Source of the DNA: Nocardioides alkalitolerans
GTDB lineage: Bacteria; Actinomycetota; Actinomycetes; Propionibacteriales; Nocardioidaceae
Direction of reading: 5' to 3'
DNA length: 64,000 bases
NCBI GenBank assembly: GCA_038184435.1
Contig: CP116227.1
Location: 3,253,501-3,317,500 of the forward strand
In this document: piece by piece, positions 14,589 to 23,330 of the stretch
How the letters are laid out: each line of letters begins with the position of its first letter
Position numbering within the stretch: position 1 is the stretch's first letter
Notes under the pieces: generated by a model
Databases searched by the model: none
What the model saw: only the letters and a program-made list of their open reading frames with translations
What the model was told of the DNA's origin: nothing
Program-made: the position numbers and the translations under genes

Positions 14589-16850
14589 TCAGCCCACCGT
14601 GCTCAGCAGCTGCGTCGCGCGCGTCAGCACGACGTAGAGCGTCGCGCGACCCGTCTGCGACTCGTCCTCGATCTCCTGCGGGCGCACCACGACGATGCCG
14701 TCGAACTCGAGGCCCTTGGTGTCGAGGCCGGTGAGCACGACGACGCGGTCGGTGCCGCTCGGCGTCACCGTCGAGTCGACCGAGCGGGCTGCGGACGGCG
14801 CGTCCTCGGCGCGCTCCGGCCAACCGGCGAGCCAGCCGTTGACCTCGGAACGCCGGGCGACGGGCACCACGATCCCGACGGTGCCGGCGACCGCGTCCGC
14901 GAGGCGCGCGACCTCGGCCCGCACGGCCTCCTCCAGGTCCGCCTCCGCGACGGGACCCACCTCGACGGGCGCCGCACCCGTGCGCCGTACGGCGTCGGGG
15001 AGGTCGGCGTCGAGGCCGACGCGCTCGGCGTACGCCGCGGCGTACGCGTAGATCTCCGCCGAGTTGCGGTAGTTCGTCGACAGGTGGAAGCGGAACTGCT
15101 TCTTGCCCTCGAGGGCCGCGGCGCGCGCGGCGTCGGACTCCGCGGGCACGGGCCACGACGACTGGGCCGGGTCGCCGACGATCGTCCACGAGGCGGTGCG
15201 GCCGCGGCGGCCCACCATGCGCCACTGCATGGGGGTGAGGTCCTGCGCCTCGTCCACGAGCACGTGCGCGTAGGGGTCGTCCTCGATGCGGTGGGTGGGC
15301 GGGGCCCAGGCGCGGCCGCGGGGGGCGTACTCCCGCTCCGAGGCCGTCGTCAGCTCCTGGATGTCGACGCCGCCCTCGAGGTGGCCTAGCACGTCGTCGA
15401 GCTGGGTGTCGGACTCCGTCGCCGCCGGCACGTCGCCGAGCGCGTAGCGCAGCTCGTCGATGAGGGGGACGTCCTCGATCGTGATGCCGGTGCCGTTGCG
15501 GGCGTCGACGGGCCCGTCGGACCACGACTTGAGCAGCAGGCGCTGCTCCTCCGGCTCCAGGATCCCGTTGGCGACGCGTCCGAGCAGGTCGGGGTCGCGC
15601 AACCACGTGAAGACGTCGACCGCGGCGAGCGGCGGCCACCAGGCGGTGGCGAAGTCGAGGAAGGAGCGGGTCGACAACAGGTCCTCGTCGAAGTACTCCC
15701 GCCCGAGGTCGCGACCGCGCTCGGAGCGCACCTGACGCCACAGGGCGTCGAGGAGCGCCCGCGGCACCCGCGTCAGCTGGCGGTTGCGCAGGCCCTGGCC
15801 CATGAGCTGGCGGCGGATGCGGCCCAGCGTCGTGCCGTCGAGCACGAGGCGGTTGTCGCGCCAGAACAGGGAGAACTCGCGCGGCGAGTCGGGCGCCTGC
15901 TGGCGGGCGAGCCGCCGGACGACCTCGGCCATCCGCTCGGAGCCCTTGATGTCGGCCACCCGCGGCTCGTCGTGGCGGGTGGCGCGCACGCCGTCGACGA
16001 CCTCGCCGAGCGAGCGCAGCGCGACGGCGGTCTCGCCGAGGCTCGGCAGCACGCGCTCGATGTAGCGCATGAACACGCCGCTCGGGCCGATCACCAGCAC
16101 GCCGCCCGACTCGAACCGCCGACGGTCGTTGTAGAGCAGGAAGGCCGCGCGGTGCAGCGCGACGACCGTCTTGCCGGTGCCGGGACCGCCGGAGATGGCG
16201 ACGACGCCCTTCGAGGGCGCGCGGATCGCCTCGTCCTGCTCCGCCTGGATGGTGGCGACGATCGAGTGCATCGACCGGTCGCGGGCCCGGGAGAGCTGGG
16301 CCATGAGCGCGCCCTCGCCGATGATCGGCAGCGACCGGCCGGCGGCCTCCTCGGCCTCCTGGGCCTCGGCGTCGAGCAGCTCGTCCTCGACCCCCTCGAC
16401 GACGGTGCCGACGGAGCGCAGCACCCGCCGGCGGACGACGCCCTGGGGGTTGGCGGCCGTCGCCTGGTAGAACACCGCGGCGGCGGGCGCCCGCCAGTCG
16501 ATGAGCAGCATGTCGTGGTTCTCGTCGCGCAGGCCGATGCGCCCGATGTAGCGCGGCGCGGGGTCGCGCTCGCTCGTCAGGTCGAGCCGCCCGAACACGA
16601 GGCCCTCGTGGGCGGCGTCGAGCTGGGCGATGCGCTTGGCGGCCTGGAAGACCATCGCGTCCCGCTCGACGAGCCCGCCCTCGTGGCCCAGGCTGCCGCG
16701 CTGGTGGCCCTCGTCGGCGAGCCGGCGGGCCCGTTCGGTGGAGGCCACGAGCTCGGCCTGCACGTGGTCGACGAACGCCTGCTCGGCGGCGACCTCCCGC
16801 TCCGCGACCTGCTCGTCGGTGCCCTGTCCCTGGGTCGGGTCCTGCGTCAC
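14589..16850 (-). CDS. helD: HelD-family RNA polymerase recycling ATPase / UvrD-like helicase
   Basis: A 753-residue superfamily 1 ATPase. It has an N-terminal coiled-coil arm (about 1-90), Walker A AISGGPGTGKT, Walker B VDEAQDLTPMQWRM and later SF1 motifs (VGDPAQSSWP, STNYRNSAEIY, TGLDTKGLEFDGI, LYVVLTRATQ). HelD proteins bind RNA polymerase through their arms and remove it from stalled complexes; some actinobacterial members (HelR) give tolerance to rifamycins. The frame is open upstream to 17027, but GTG 16850 gives the usual length and has AGAGGG upstream. GTG 16877 is an alternative. It stands alone. Confidence 0.9.
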   Translation of the reverse strand: MTQDPTQGQGTDEQVAEREVAAEQAFVDHVQAELVASTERARRLADEGHQRGSLGHEGGLVERDAMVFQAAKRIAQLDAAHEGLVFGRLDLTSERDPAPRYIGRIGLRDENHDMLLIDWRAPAAAVFYQATAANPQGVVRRRVLRSVGTVVEGVEDELLDAEAQEAEEAAGRSLPIIGEGALMAQLSRARDRSMHSIVATIQAEQDEAIRAPSKGVVAISGGPGTGKTVVALHRAAFLLYNDRRRFESGGVLVIGPSGVFMRYIERVLPSLGETAVALRSLGEVVDGVRATRHDEPRVADIKGSERMAEVVRRLARQQAPDSPREFSLFWRDNRLVLDGTTLGRIRRQLMGQGLRNRQLTRVPRALLDALWRQVRSERGRDLGREYFDEDLLSTRSFLDFATAWWPPLAAVDVFTWLRDPDLLGRVANGILEPEEQRLLLKSWSDGPVDARNGTGITIEDVPLIDELRYALGDVPAATESDTQLDDVLGHLEGGVDIQELTTASEREYAPRGRAWAPPTHRIEDDPYAHVLVDEAQDLTPMQWRMVGRRGRTASWTIVGDPAQSSWPVPAESDAARAAALEGKKQFRFHLSTNYRNSAEIYAYAAAYAERVGLDADLPDAVRRTGAAPVEVGPVAEADLEEAVRAEVARLADAVAGTVGIVVPVARRSEVNGWLAGWPERAEDAPSAARSVDSTVTPSGTDRVVVLTGLDTKGLEFDGIVVVRPQEIEDESQTGRATLYVVLTRATQLLSTVG

Positions 16851-17022
16851 GTCTCGTGCCCTCTTCCCACCCGTCACCGGGGCTCTGCGACTCCTCAGCC
16901 CGGCGATACGGGCAAGCAGAGAAGCGTACCCCCGCCCTGTGACGAATCGGATTCCGCGACCGCGGACCGGCACGCGTCGTACGCCACGTCCGGTCGCCCG
17001 CCGCACCCCTGGTGCGACCCCG

Positions 17023-17028
17023 CACAAT
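17023..17028 (+). promoter_or_regulatory. -10 box CACAAT, leaderless start of the transglutaminase gene
   Basis: CACAAT is followed by seven bases and GTG 17036, which decides the start against the nearby ATG at 17027 that lies inside this box. Confidence 0.5.
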
Positions 17029-17035
17029 GGTGCGC

Positions 17036-17857
17036 GTGAAGCGCGCGATGGGGTGCCACCTCGAGATCGAGGTCTTCGACCCCACAGAGGTGGAGCTCCA
17101 GGTCGCCGTCAGCGGCGCGTGGGGCGAGGGACAGGTCGTCGAGTCGCTCCGCTGCACCCTCGACGGCCAGCCCGTCGACGTGCGGGAGGTGCGCGACCCC
17201 GCCGGCGCCCGCATCCACGTGCTCGACGCCGGACCGGGCCGGCTGGTCGTCGACTACGACGCCGAGGTGACGGGACGGGCGCGACCGGCCACCGGCGCGG
17301 CCCACGAGCGCTCCCTCTACCTCCGGCCCAGCCGCTACGCCGAGGCCGACAAGTTCTTCGGCTTCGCCGCGACCGAGTTCGCCGACGTCGTGGAGGAGCA
17401 CGGGGACGACGCCGCCGTGCTGCTGCCGTACGTCGCGGCCTGGGTCGGCTCGCGGCTCGACTACGTGCCCGGCGCGAGCGGCCCGACGGACTCCGCGAAG
17501 GACACGCTGCTGGCCGGGGCGGGCGTCTGCCGCGACTACAGCCACCTCACCGTCGCGCTGCTGCGGGCGCTCGGGGTGCCAGCGCGGCTGGCGGCGGTCT
17601 ACGCCCCCGGCTGCGACCCGATGGACTTCCACGCCGTCGCGGAGGCGCTCGTCGGCGACACCTGGCACGTCGCCGACGCCACCTGTCTCGCGCCGCGCTC
17701 CAGCCTCGTGCGCATCGCGACCGGCCGGGACGCCGCCGACACCGCGTTCTGCGACAACCACGGCGGCGGGATCCAGCTCCACGTCTCGCAGGTGCACGCG
17801 ATCGTCGACGGCCCCCTGCCCGGCGACGACCTCGCCGAGCTGGTCGCGATCACCTGA
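17036..17857 (+). CDS. Transglutaminase-like family protein
   Basis: A 273-residue protein with an N-terminal beta domain (1-95) and a transglutaminase-like cysteine-protease fold. The triad is visible: Cys in AGAGVCRDYSHL, His in PMDFHAVAEAL and Asp in WHVADATCLAP. Without a signal peptide it is probably cytoplasmic. Members of this bacterial group are predicted peptidases or amidases and not protein cross-linkers. The start is GTG 17036, at a leaderless promoter. It ends 45 bases before the convergent end of an enoyl-CoA hydratase-like gene, with a short GCCGGACCC tandem repeat between. The substrate is unknown. Confidence 0.85.
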   Translation: MKRAMGCHLEIEVFDPTEVELQVAVSGAWGEGQVVESLRCTLDGQPVDVREVRDPAGARIHVLDAGPGRLVVDYDAEVTGRARPATGAAHERSLYLRPSRYAEADKFFGFAATEFADVVEEHGDDAAVLLPYVAAWVGSRLDYVPGASGPTDSAKDTLLAGAGVCRDYSHLTVALLRALGVPARLAAVYAPGCDPMDFHAVAEALVGDTWHVADATCLAPRSSLVRIATGRDAADTAFCDNHGGGIQLHVSQVHAIVDGPLPGDDLAELVAIT

Positions 17858-17902
17858 GGCGCCCGGTCCCGCCGGACCCGCCGCCGGACCCGCCGGACCC
17901 GC

Positions 17903-18664
17903 TCAGCGGGAGCGGGAGAACCACGCCGTCATCGCCTCGCGGGCCGCGTCGGAGCGGAAGAGCCGCGCGCTGAGCTCGACCATCGCCTCGCCCTCGGCGT
18001 CGATCCGGGCCAGCAGCGGCGCGTTGAGCAGCGCCTTCGTCGCGGCGAGGCCCTGCGGGGCGCCCGTGAGCAGGGACGCGACGACGCGGTCGACCTCGGC
18101 GTCGAGGTCCTCGGGGGCGACGGCCGTGGTGACGAGCCCGTACGCCGCGGCCTGGGCCCCGTCGAACACCTCGCCCCCCAGCGCGGTCAGGGACGCGGCG
18201 CGGTCGGTGAGGCGCGGGAGCACCGTCAGGGAGATGACGGCCGGCGTGACGCCCAGCTTCACCTCGGTCAGCGCGAACGTGGCCGCGGTGCTCGCCACGA
18301 CCACGTCTGCGGCCGCGACGATGCCGATGCCGCCCGCCCGGACCGGGCCGGGGAGCACGACGACGACCGGCTTCGAGTGCGCCACGATCCGGCGCTGCAC
18401 CTCGACCATCGCCCGCGCCCCCTCCTCCATCGGCACGGTGGCGGCCTCGGAGAGGTCGGCGCCCGAGCAGAAGACGCGGTGCGCCGAGCGGAGCACGACG
18501 ACCGTGACCGTGTCGTCCGCGTCGGTGGTCGCGAGGTGGTCGAGGAGCTCGGTCACGAGCCGGCGCGACAGCGCGTTGCGATTGCCCGGGGAGTCGAGGG
18601 TGAGGGTCGCGACCCGGCCGTCGGCGGTGTCGGCGTGGGTCAGGTGGACGAGCTCGTCGGTCAT
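17903..18664 (-). CDS. Enoyl-CoA hydratase/isomerase family protein
   Basis: A 253-residue crotonase-fold enzyme. It has the CoA-binding and oxyanion segments NRNALSRRL, HRVFCSGADLSEA and PGPVRAGGIGIVAAADVVVA. The second glutamate of classical hydratases (the A-E-x-G-L type site) is replaced here by LTEVKLGVTPAVISL, where the first Glu is kept. It would act on an acyl-CoA in fatty-acid or amino-acid breakdown. The ATG at 18664 is clear. It is divergent from the GCS2 ligase with only 69 bases between, so the two promoters are adjacent. The substrate cannot be assigned. Confidence 0.85.
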   Translation of the reverse strand: MTDELVHLTHADTADGRVATLTLDSPGNRNALSRRLVTELLDHLATTDADDTVTVVVLRSAHRVFCSGADLSEAATVPMEEGARAMVEVQRRIVAHSKPVVVVLPGPVRAGGIGIVAAADVVVASTAATFALTEVKLGVTPAVISLTVLPRLTDRAASLTALGGEVFDGAQAAAYGLVTTAVAPEDLDAEVDRVVASLLTGAPQGLAATKALLNAPLLARIDAEGEAMVELSARLFRSDAAREAMTAWFSRSR

Positions 18665-18721
18665 GGCACCGCATCCTGCCGGTGGCAGGCACGGGCGTCC
18701 ACGGTCGGTCCGCCCCGTGGG

Positions 18722-18727
18722 TACCGT
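18722..18727 (+). promoter_or_regulatory. -10 box TACCGT, leaderless start of the GCS2 gene
   Basis: TACCGT, six bases before GTG 18734; no ribosome binding site. Confidence 0.5.
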
Positions 18728-18733
18728 CAGGAC

Positions 18734-19849
18734 GTGACAGCCACCGGTGGACAGCCAGAGCCGCGTACGCCCCGAGGCGGGCGGTCGGTCGGCGTCGAGG
18801 AGGAGATGTGGCTCGCCGACCCGCGCACGCGCCGGGCGCGGGCGCGGGCACCCGAGGTGACGGAGCGCCGTACGGACGGGGTGGAGGCGGAGCTCTTCCG
18901 CCACCAGGTCGAGCTGACGACCGAGCCCCACACCGACCTGGCCGACCTCGCCGCGGACGTCGCGGCGCAGCGCGACCGGGCCGTCGCGGCGGCCGAGGAC
19001 GCGGGGCTCCTCCTCGTCGCGGCGGGCACCGTGCCGCTCCCCCACGACGAGCTCGTGCTCACCGACGACGCGCGCTACCGGGCGATGGCGGACCGGTACG
19101 GCGCGGTCGTGCGCGCGGCCGGCACCTGCGGGATGCACGTGCACGTGGAGATCGCCTCGCCGGAGGAGGGCGTGCGGGTGCTGGACCGGATCGCGCCGTA
19201 CCTGCCCGTCGTGCTCGCCCTCAGCGCCGGCTCGCCGTTCGAGGACGGGCGGGACACCGGCCACGCCTCGTGGCGCAGCCAGCAGTGGGCGCGGTGGCCG
19301 AGCGCCGGCGTGACGGAGCCGTTCGGGGACCTGGCCGGCTACCGGGCCGCGACCGAGGCGCTCGTGCGGTCGGGGGCGGCACGGGACGCCGGCATGCTCT
19401 ACCTCCCGGCGCGGCTCGCCGCCGACTACCCGACCGTCGAGGTGCGCGTCGCCGACGTGATGACGGAGCGGCACGACGTGGTCGTGCTCGTCGCGCTCGT
19501 GCGGGCGCTCGTCGAGACCGCCGCCCGCGACGCCCTCCCCCAGGTCGCGTGGCGCACCGAGCTGCTGCGCGCCGCGCACTGGCGCGCCGCGAAGGACGGC
19601 CCGGACGGACGGCTGCTCCACCCCGGCCGCCCGTACGACGAGCCCGCACCCGCGACGGACGTGGTCGCCGCCGTGCTGGAGGTGGTGGCCGACGCGGCGA
19701 CGGACGCCGGCGACGGGGCGCTGCTGGAGCAGGGCGTGCCCCGGCTGCTCGCGAGCAGCGGCGCCGCGACCCAGCGCGCGGTGCACGCCCGCACGGGACG
19801 GCTCGAGGACGTGGTCGACGACCTCGCGCGGCGTACCGCCGGGCGGTGA
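18734..19849 (+). CDS. Carboxylate-amine ligase, glutamate-cysteine ligase family 2 (YbdK type)
   Basis: A 371-residue ATP-dependent ligase of the GCS2 family. The opening motif SVGVEEEMWLAD, the CGMHVHVEI block and the ASWRSQQW segment are all present and in order. Members join glutamate to cysteine or to other amines; in actinobacteria relatives include EgtA of ergothioneine synthesis. No egtBCDE genes are near, so the generic call is kept. GTG 18734 lies at a leaderless promoter. The gene converges with the aminotransferase gene, and palindromic repeat copy B fills the space between them. Confidence 0.88.
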   Translation: MTATGGQPEPRTPRGGRSVGVEEEMWLADPRTRRARARAPEVTERRTDGVEAELFRHQVELTTEPHTDLADLAADVAAQRDRAVAAAEDAGLLLVAAGTVPLPHDELVLTDDARYRAMADRYGAVVRAAGTCGMHVHVEIASPEEGVRVLDRIAPYLPVVLALSAGSPFEDGRDTGHASWRSQQWARWPSAGVTEPFGDLAGYRAATEALVRSGAARDAGMLYLPARLAADYPTVEVRVADVMTERHDVVVLVALVRALVETAARDALPQVAWRTELLRAAHWRAAKDGPDGRLLHPGRPYDEPAPATDVVAAVLEVVADAATDAGDGALLEQGVPRLLASSGAATQRAVHARTGRLEDVVDDLARRTAGR

Positions 19850-19870
19850 CGGCCCGCTCGTCGTCCCCAG

Positions 19871-19985
19871 CGGTCGGTTCACGTGCAAAGCGGTCGGTTC
19901 CCCGGCTAGCCGGGGAACACGCCGCTTTGACCATCAAATTTGATGGTCAAAGCGGCGTGTTCCCCGGCTAGCCGGGGAACACGCC
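19871..19985. repeat. Palindromic mosaic repeat, copy B, with an 84-bp perfect palindrome
   Basis: The order is X-Y-X. Bases 19897-19980 form a perfect 84-bp palindrome centred between 19938 and 19939 (AAA/TTT). X has the CTAG-centred core CCCCGGCTAGCCGGGG and Y is intact. A partial, degenerate unit precedes it (CGGTCGGTTC repeated at 19871 and 19891). It separates the convergent ligase and aminotransferase genes and supplies the last 15 or so codons and the stop of the latter. It could also act as a two-way transcription terminator. Confidence 0.95.
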
Positions 19986-21313
19986 AGCACCTCGTCCAGC
20001 ACCTCCACGAACCGCGCGGCGTCGTGCTCGGTGGCGACGAGGGGCGGGCGGACCTTGAGCGTCGAGCCCCACGGCCCGCACACCGACGTCAGGACGCCCC
20101 GGTCGCGCATGCCGTTGACGACGTCGGCGGCCAGCGCGGCCCCGGGCTCGGTCGAGCCCTCGGCGGCCACGAGCTCGACGCCCACGAAGAGCCCGTCGCC
20201 GCGCACGTCGGCGACGACGGGGTGACGGGCAGCCACCTCCTGCACGCCGGCGCGGAGGGCCGCTCCGACGCGCGCGGCGTTCTCCTGCAGGCCCTCGTCC
20301 TCGATCACGTCGAGCACGGCGGCCGCAGCGGCGACGCTGACGTGGTTGCCGCCGAAGGTGTTGAAGTAGGGCACCGTCGAGGCGAAGGGCTCCAGCACCG
20401 CGGACCGCGCAGCCATCCCCGCGATCGGGAGCCCGTTGCCCATCGGCTTGCCCATCGTGACGATCTCCGGGTCGAGGCCGTGGCGCTCGAAGCCCCAGAA
20501 CGCGCTGCCCGTGCGGGCGAAGCCGGGCTGCACCTCGTCGGCGACGAGCACCCCGCCCGCGGCGCGGACGGCCTCGACCGCGGGCGCGAGGTAGCCGACC
20601 GGGTGGCTGTGCACCCCGTCGGACGACAGGATCGAGTCGACGAGGAACGCGGAGGGCCGCACCCCGGCGACCGCCATCGCGTCGAGCGCCCGGTGCACCG
20701 CCGCGAGCAGCTCGACCGCCGGGTCGACTCCCGCGCGGCGCAGCGGGTCGGGCGCCGGGACGGTCCACACGTGCTCGCCGCGCGGTGCCCCGCGCCCCAG
20801 CGACGGCGACGCACCGGTCACGAGCGCGGTGTTGCCGTGGTACGCCTCCTCCGTCACGATCACGCCGGTCCCGCCCGTCGCGGCGGCCGCGACCCGCAGC
20901 GCGAGGTCGTTGGCCTCCGACCCGGTGCAGGTCAGCATCACCTGGTCGACGGCCGGGGGCAGCAGCCCGAGGAGACGCTCGGCGTAGGCGACGAGCCCCG
21001 CGTCGACGTACCGCGTGTGCGTGCTCAGCGTCGCCGCCTGCCGGGCCACGGCGGCGGCGACCCGCGGGTGGGCGTGGCCGACGCTGGCGACGTTGTTGTA
21101 GGCGTCGAGGTAGGCCCGCCCGTCGGCGTCGTAGAGGTAGGACCCGCTCCCCCGCACCAGCTCGAGCGGCTCGCGGTAGAAGAGCCGGTACGCCGGGCCC
21201 AGCGCCGCCGCGCGCCGCCGCAGGAGGTCACCTCGGCTGCCGTCCGGGCCGCCGGGACCGTCCGCGTCGGGTCGGTACGCGTTTGCGTCGAGGATGCTGG
21301 AGCGGGTCGCCAC
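19934..21313 (-). CDS. Class III aminotransferase / PLP-dependent phospho-lyase family protein
   Basis: A 459-residue PLP enzyme of the class III aminotransferase fold. The PLP-phosphate site CTGSEAND, the VADEVQPGFARTG segment and the Lys motif VTMGKPMGNGLPIAGM are intact. Start GTG 21313 has AAGGAG at good spacing. It is divergent from a choline-kinase-type phosphotransferase. In animals the AGXT2L enzymes of this fold are phospho-lyases that act after such a kinase on phosphoethanolamine or phosphohydroxylysine, so a lyase role is as likely as transamination. The natural C-terminus would be near EVLDEVLA; the last 15 residues (CSPASRGTRRFDHQI) come from palindromic repeat copy B. Confidence 0.85.
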   Translation of the reverse strand: MATRSSILDANAYRPDADGPGGPDGSRGDLLRRRAAALGPAYRLFYREPLELVRGSGSYLYDADGRAYLDAYNNVASVGHAHPRVAAAVARQAATLSTHTRYVDAGLVAYAERLLGLLPPAVDQVMLTCTGSEANDLALRVAAAATGGTGVIVTEEAYHGNTALVTGASPSLGRGAPRGEHVWTVPAPDPLRRAGVDPAVELLAAVHRALDAMAVAGVRPSAFLVDSILSSDGVHSHPVGYLAPAVEAVRAAGGVLVADEVQPGFARTGSAFWGFERHGLDPEIVTMGKPMGNGLPIAGMAARSAVLEPFASTVPYFNTFGGNHVSVAAAAAVLDVIEDEGLQENAARVGAALRAGVQEVAARHPVVADVRGDGLFVGVELVAAEGSTEPGAALAADVVNGMRDRGVLTSVCGPWGSTLKVRPPLVATEHDAARFVEVLDEVLACSPASRGTRRFDHQI

Positions 21314-21475
21314 GGATTCTCCTTTTGGTATGGAACTCCCGACCAGCATGCCTGCACGCCTTGTTACATCTCGTTTCAGACCCGTGAAATCCACCGACGA
21401 ATTGGTCTGCCCGGTCGATCGAGACGGTCTACTGGTCCCCGAGCGGGACCGTCCCGCCGCACCCGGGGAGGACCC
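21314..21475. promoter_or_regulatory. Divergent control region of the aminotransferase and kinase operons
   Basis: 162 bases without a gene and noticeably richer in A/T than the surroundings. It holds the AAGGAG site of the aminotransferase gene (21316-21323), the GGGGAGG site of the kinase gene (21466-21472) and repeated GGTCT half-sites (TTGGTCTG near 21400; ACGGTCTACTGGTCC near 21425), which resemble HutC-type GntR half-operators. The HutC-type regulator encoded downstream may bind here; this is inference. Confidence 0.4.
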
Positions 21476-22486
21476 ATGCTCAGCGTCGAGGACTGCGACG
21501 AGATCCTGGCGGCCGCCCTGCCCGCGTACGGCGCGGGCGACGCCCCCCGCCGGCTCCTCAGCCTGTCGGAGAACGCGACGTACCTCGTCGGGACGGGCGC
21601 CGACCGGGTCGTGGCCCGGGTGCACCGCCCGGGCTACCAGACCCCCGCCTCCATCGACGCGGAGCTCACCTGGCTGGACCGGCTGCGGGTGTCGGGGACC
21701 GTCACCGCCCACGCGGTCGTGCCGGCGCTCGACGGGCGCCGCGTCGTCAGCGTGCCGCGACCTGACGGCGACCGCCACGTCGTGCTCTTCACCTTCGTCG
21801 TCGGCGGCACCGGGGAGGAGCGTCCCGACGCACTGCCCACCGAGGAGCTCGGCCGCGTGACTGCGCGGATGCACCGCGACGTCACGGACTGGGAGCTGCC
21901 CGCGGGGTTCACCCGGTTCCACTGGGACGCCGCGGCCTGCCTCGGCCCCGGCGCCCGCTGGGGCGACTGGGCCGCCGGTCCCGGGGTGCGCACCGCCGAC
22001 CTGCCGGTGCTCGACGCGGCCGCGAGCGCCGTGCGGGCCCGGCTCGCGGCGTACGGGCAGGGCCGCGACCGCTACGGCCTCGTCCACGCCGACCTGCGCC
22101 ACGCGAACCTCATGGTCGGCGACGACGGCTCGCTGACGGTCATCGACTTCGACGACTGCGGGTTCGGGTGGTTCCTCTACGACCTGGCCACGGTGACGTC
22201 GTGGATCGAGCACGAGCCGGGAGCGCAGGCCACGGCGGCGGCCTGGCTGGCCGGCTACCTCACCGAGCGACCCCTCACCGAGGAGGACCTCGCCATGGTG
22301 CCGACGTTCGTCATGCTCCGCCGCCTCATGCTCACCGCCTGGCTCGGCACCCACCCCGGCTCGCCGCCGGCGCTCGCCCTCGGCACGACGTACGGCGCGG
22401 GCACCGGCGACCTGGCCCGCCGCTACCTCCACGACCCCGCGTGGTTCCGGCTCCCCGTGCCGGCCGCCACCCACCGGAAGGACTGA
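21476..22486 (+). CDS. Phosphotransferase of the APH / homoserine-kinase-like family
   Basis: A 336-residue kinase of the aminoglycoside-phosphotransferase fold. The ATP-side Lys or Arg lies in DRVVARVHRPGY, the catalytic loop is VHADLRHANLM and the metal-binding motif is VIDFDDCGFGW. The family phosphorylates small hydroxylated amines such as choline, ethanolamine, hydroxylysine or homoserine. It is divergent from a class III PLP enzyme and leads the set kinase, SDR, GntR, MobA. Kinase plus PLP phospho-lyase is a known way to degrade hydroxylated amines, so the substrate is probably such a compound. ATG 21476 has a strong GGGGAGG site. Confidence 0.82.
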   Translation: MLSVEDCDEILAAALPAYGAGDAPRRLLSLSENATYLVGTGADRVVARVHRPGYQTPASIDAELTWLDRLRVSGTVTAHAVVPALDGRRVVSVPRPDGDRHVVLFTFVVGGTGEERPDALPTEELGRVTARMHRDVTDWELPAGFTRFHWDAAACLGPGARWGDWAAGPGVRTADLPVLDAAASAVRARLAAYGQGRDRYGLVHADLRHANLMVGDDGSLTVIDFDDCGFGWFLYDLATVTSWIEHEPGAQATAAAWLAGYLTERPLTEEDLAMVPTFVMLRRLMLTAWLGTHPGSPPALALGTTYGAGTGDLARRYLHDPAWFRLPVPAATHRKD

Positions 22487-22490
22487 GACC

Positions 22491-23264
22491 GTGTTCGACC
22501 TCTCCGACGTGAAGGTGCTCGTCACCGGCGGCTCCCGCGGCATCGGCCTCGGGATCGCGACCGTCTTCGCCCGCGCCGGGGCCGCCGTCGCGGTCACCGC
22601 CCGTGGCGCCGCCGACCTCGAGGCCGCGGCGACGACGCTCGAGGACGCCGGGGCGCGCTCGGTCGTCACCGTGGCGGGCGACCTCGCCACGGGGGCCGGC
22701 GCCGCGGAGGTCGTCGGCACGGCGATCGCGGAGCTCGGCGGCCTCGACGTGCTCGCCGCCAACGCGGGCATCTTCCCCGAGGCCCGGCTGCGGGACATGA
22801 CGGAGGAGGACCTCGCGCAGGTGCTCGCCGTCAACGTCGGCGGCACCGTGCACGCCGTCCAGGCGGCGCTCCCCGCGCTCGAGGCCTCAGGCCGCGGCCG
22901 GGTCGTGCTCACCTCGTCGATCACCGGGCCGACGACCGGTTTCCCGGGGTGGTCGCACTACGGCGCCTCGAAGGCGGCGCAGCTGGGCTTTATGCGGAGC
23001 GCGGCGCTCGAGCTCGCGCCCGCCCGCATCACCGTCAACGCCGTGCTGCCCGGCAACGTGCTGACCGAGGGGCTGGCGGGCATGGGCCAGGACTACCTCG
23101 ACGGCATGGTCCGCTCGATCCCGATGGGAGCGCTCGGCACGCCCGCGGACATCGGCCACGCGGTAGCGTTCCTCGCGAGCCGCGAGGCCGGCTTCATCAC
23201 GGGGCACGCCCTGGTCGTCGACGGCGGACAGGTGCTGCCCGAGTCGCCGGACGCGGTGGCCTGA
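22491..23264 (+). CDS. Short-chain dehydrogenase/reductase (SDR)
   Basis: A 257-residue classical SDR. The NAD(P) motif TGGSRGIGLG (residues 13-22), NAG in LAANAGIF, catalytic Ser in SSITGPTTG and the YGASK catalytic Tyr-Lys are all present. It begins with a GTG four bases after the kinase stop, so the two are cotranslated. As an NAD(P)-linked oxidoreductase it may act on the alcohol or aldehyde formed by the kinase and PLP-enzyme route. The substrate is not visible from sequence. A run of 10-bp tandem repeats follows before the GntR gene. Confidence 0.88.
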   Translation: MFDLSDVKVLVTGGSRGIGLGIATVFARAGAAVAVTARGAADLEAAATTLEDAGARSVVTVAGDLATGAGAAEVVGTAIAELGGLDVLAANAGIFPEARLRDMTEEDLAQVLAVNVGGTVHAVQAALPALEASGRGRVVLTSSITGPTTGFPGWSHYGASKAAQLGFMRSAALELAPARITVNAVLPGNVLTEGLAGMGQDYLDGMVRSIPMGALGTPADIGHAVAFLASREAGFITGHALVVDGGQVLPESPDAVA

Positions 23265-23270
23265 CGGGGC

Positions 23271-23310
23271 CCGACCGGGTCTGACCGGGCCTGACCGGGC
23301 CTGACCGGGC
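23271..23310 (+). repeat. 10-bp tandem repeat, CTGACCGGGC unit
   Basis: Three exact copies (23281-23310) after one degenerate copy (23271-23280), in the short gap between the SDR and GntR genes and just before the GntR ribosome binding site. It is probably replication slippage in non-coding sequence. A regulatory role is not evident. Confidence 0.8.
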
Positions 23311-23330
23311 CAGGAGCAGGGAGGACCGAC

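Noticed and set aside
9080..14734. Very long open frame (over 1,800 codons) on the plus strand across the chorismate operon and beyond
   Set aside because: It is antisense to several genes with clear motifs, its translation is Arg/Gly/Val-rich without domains, and long spurious frames are normal at this GC content.
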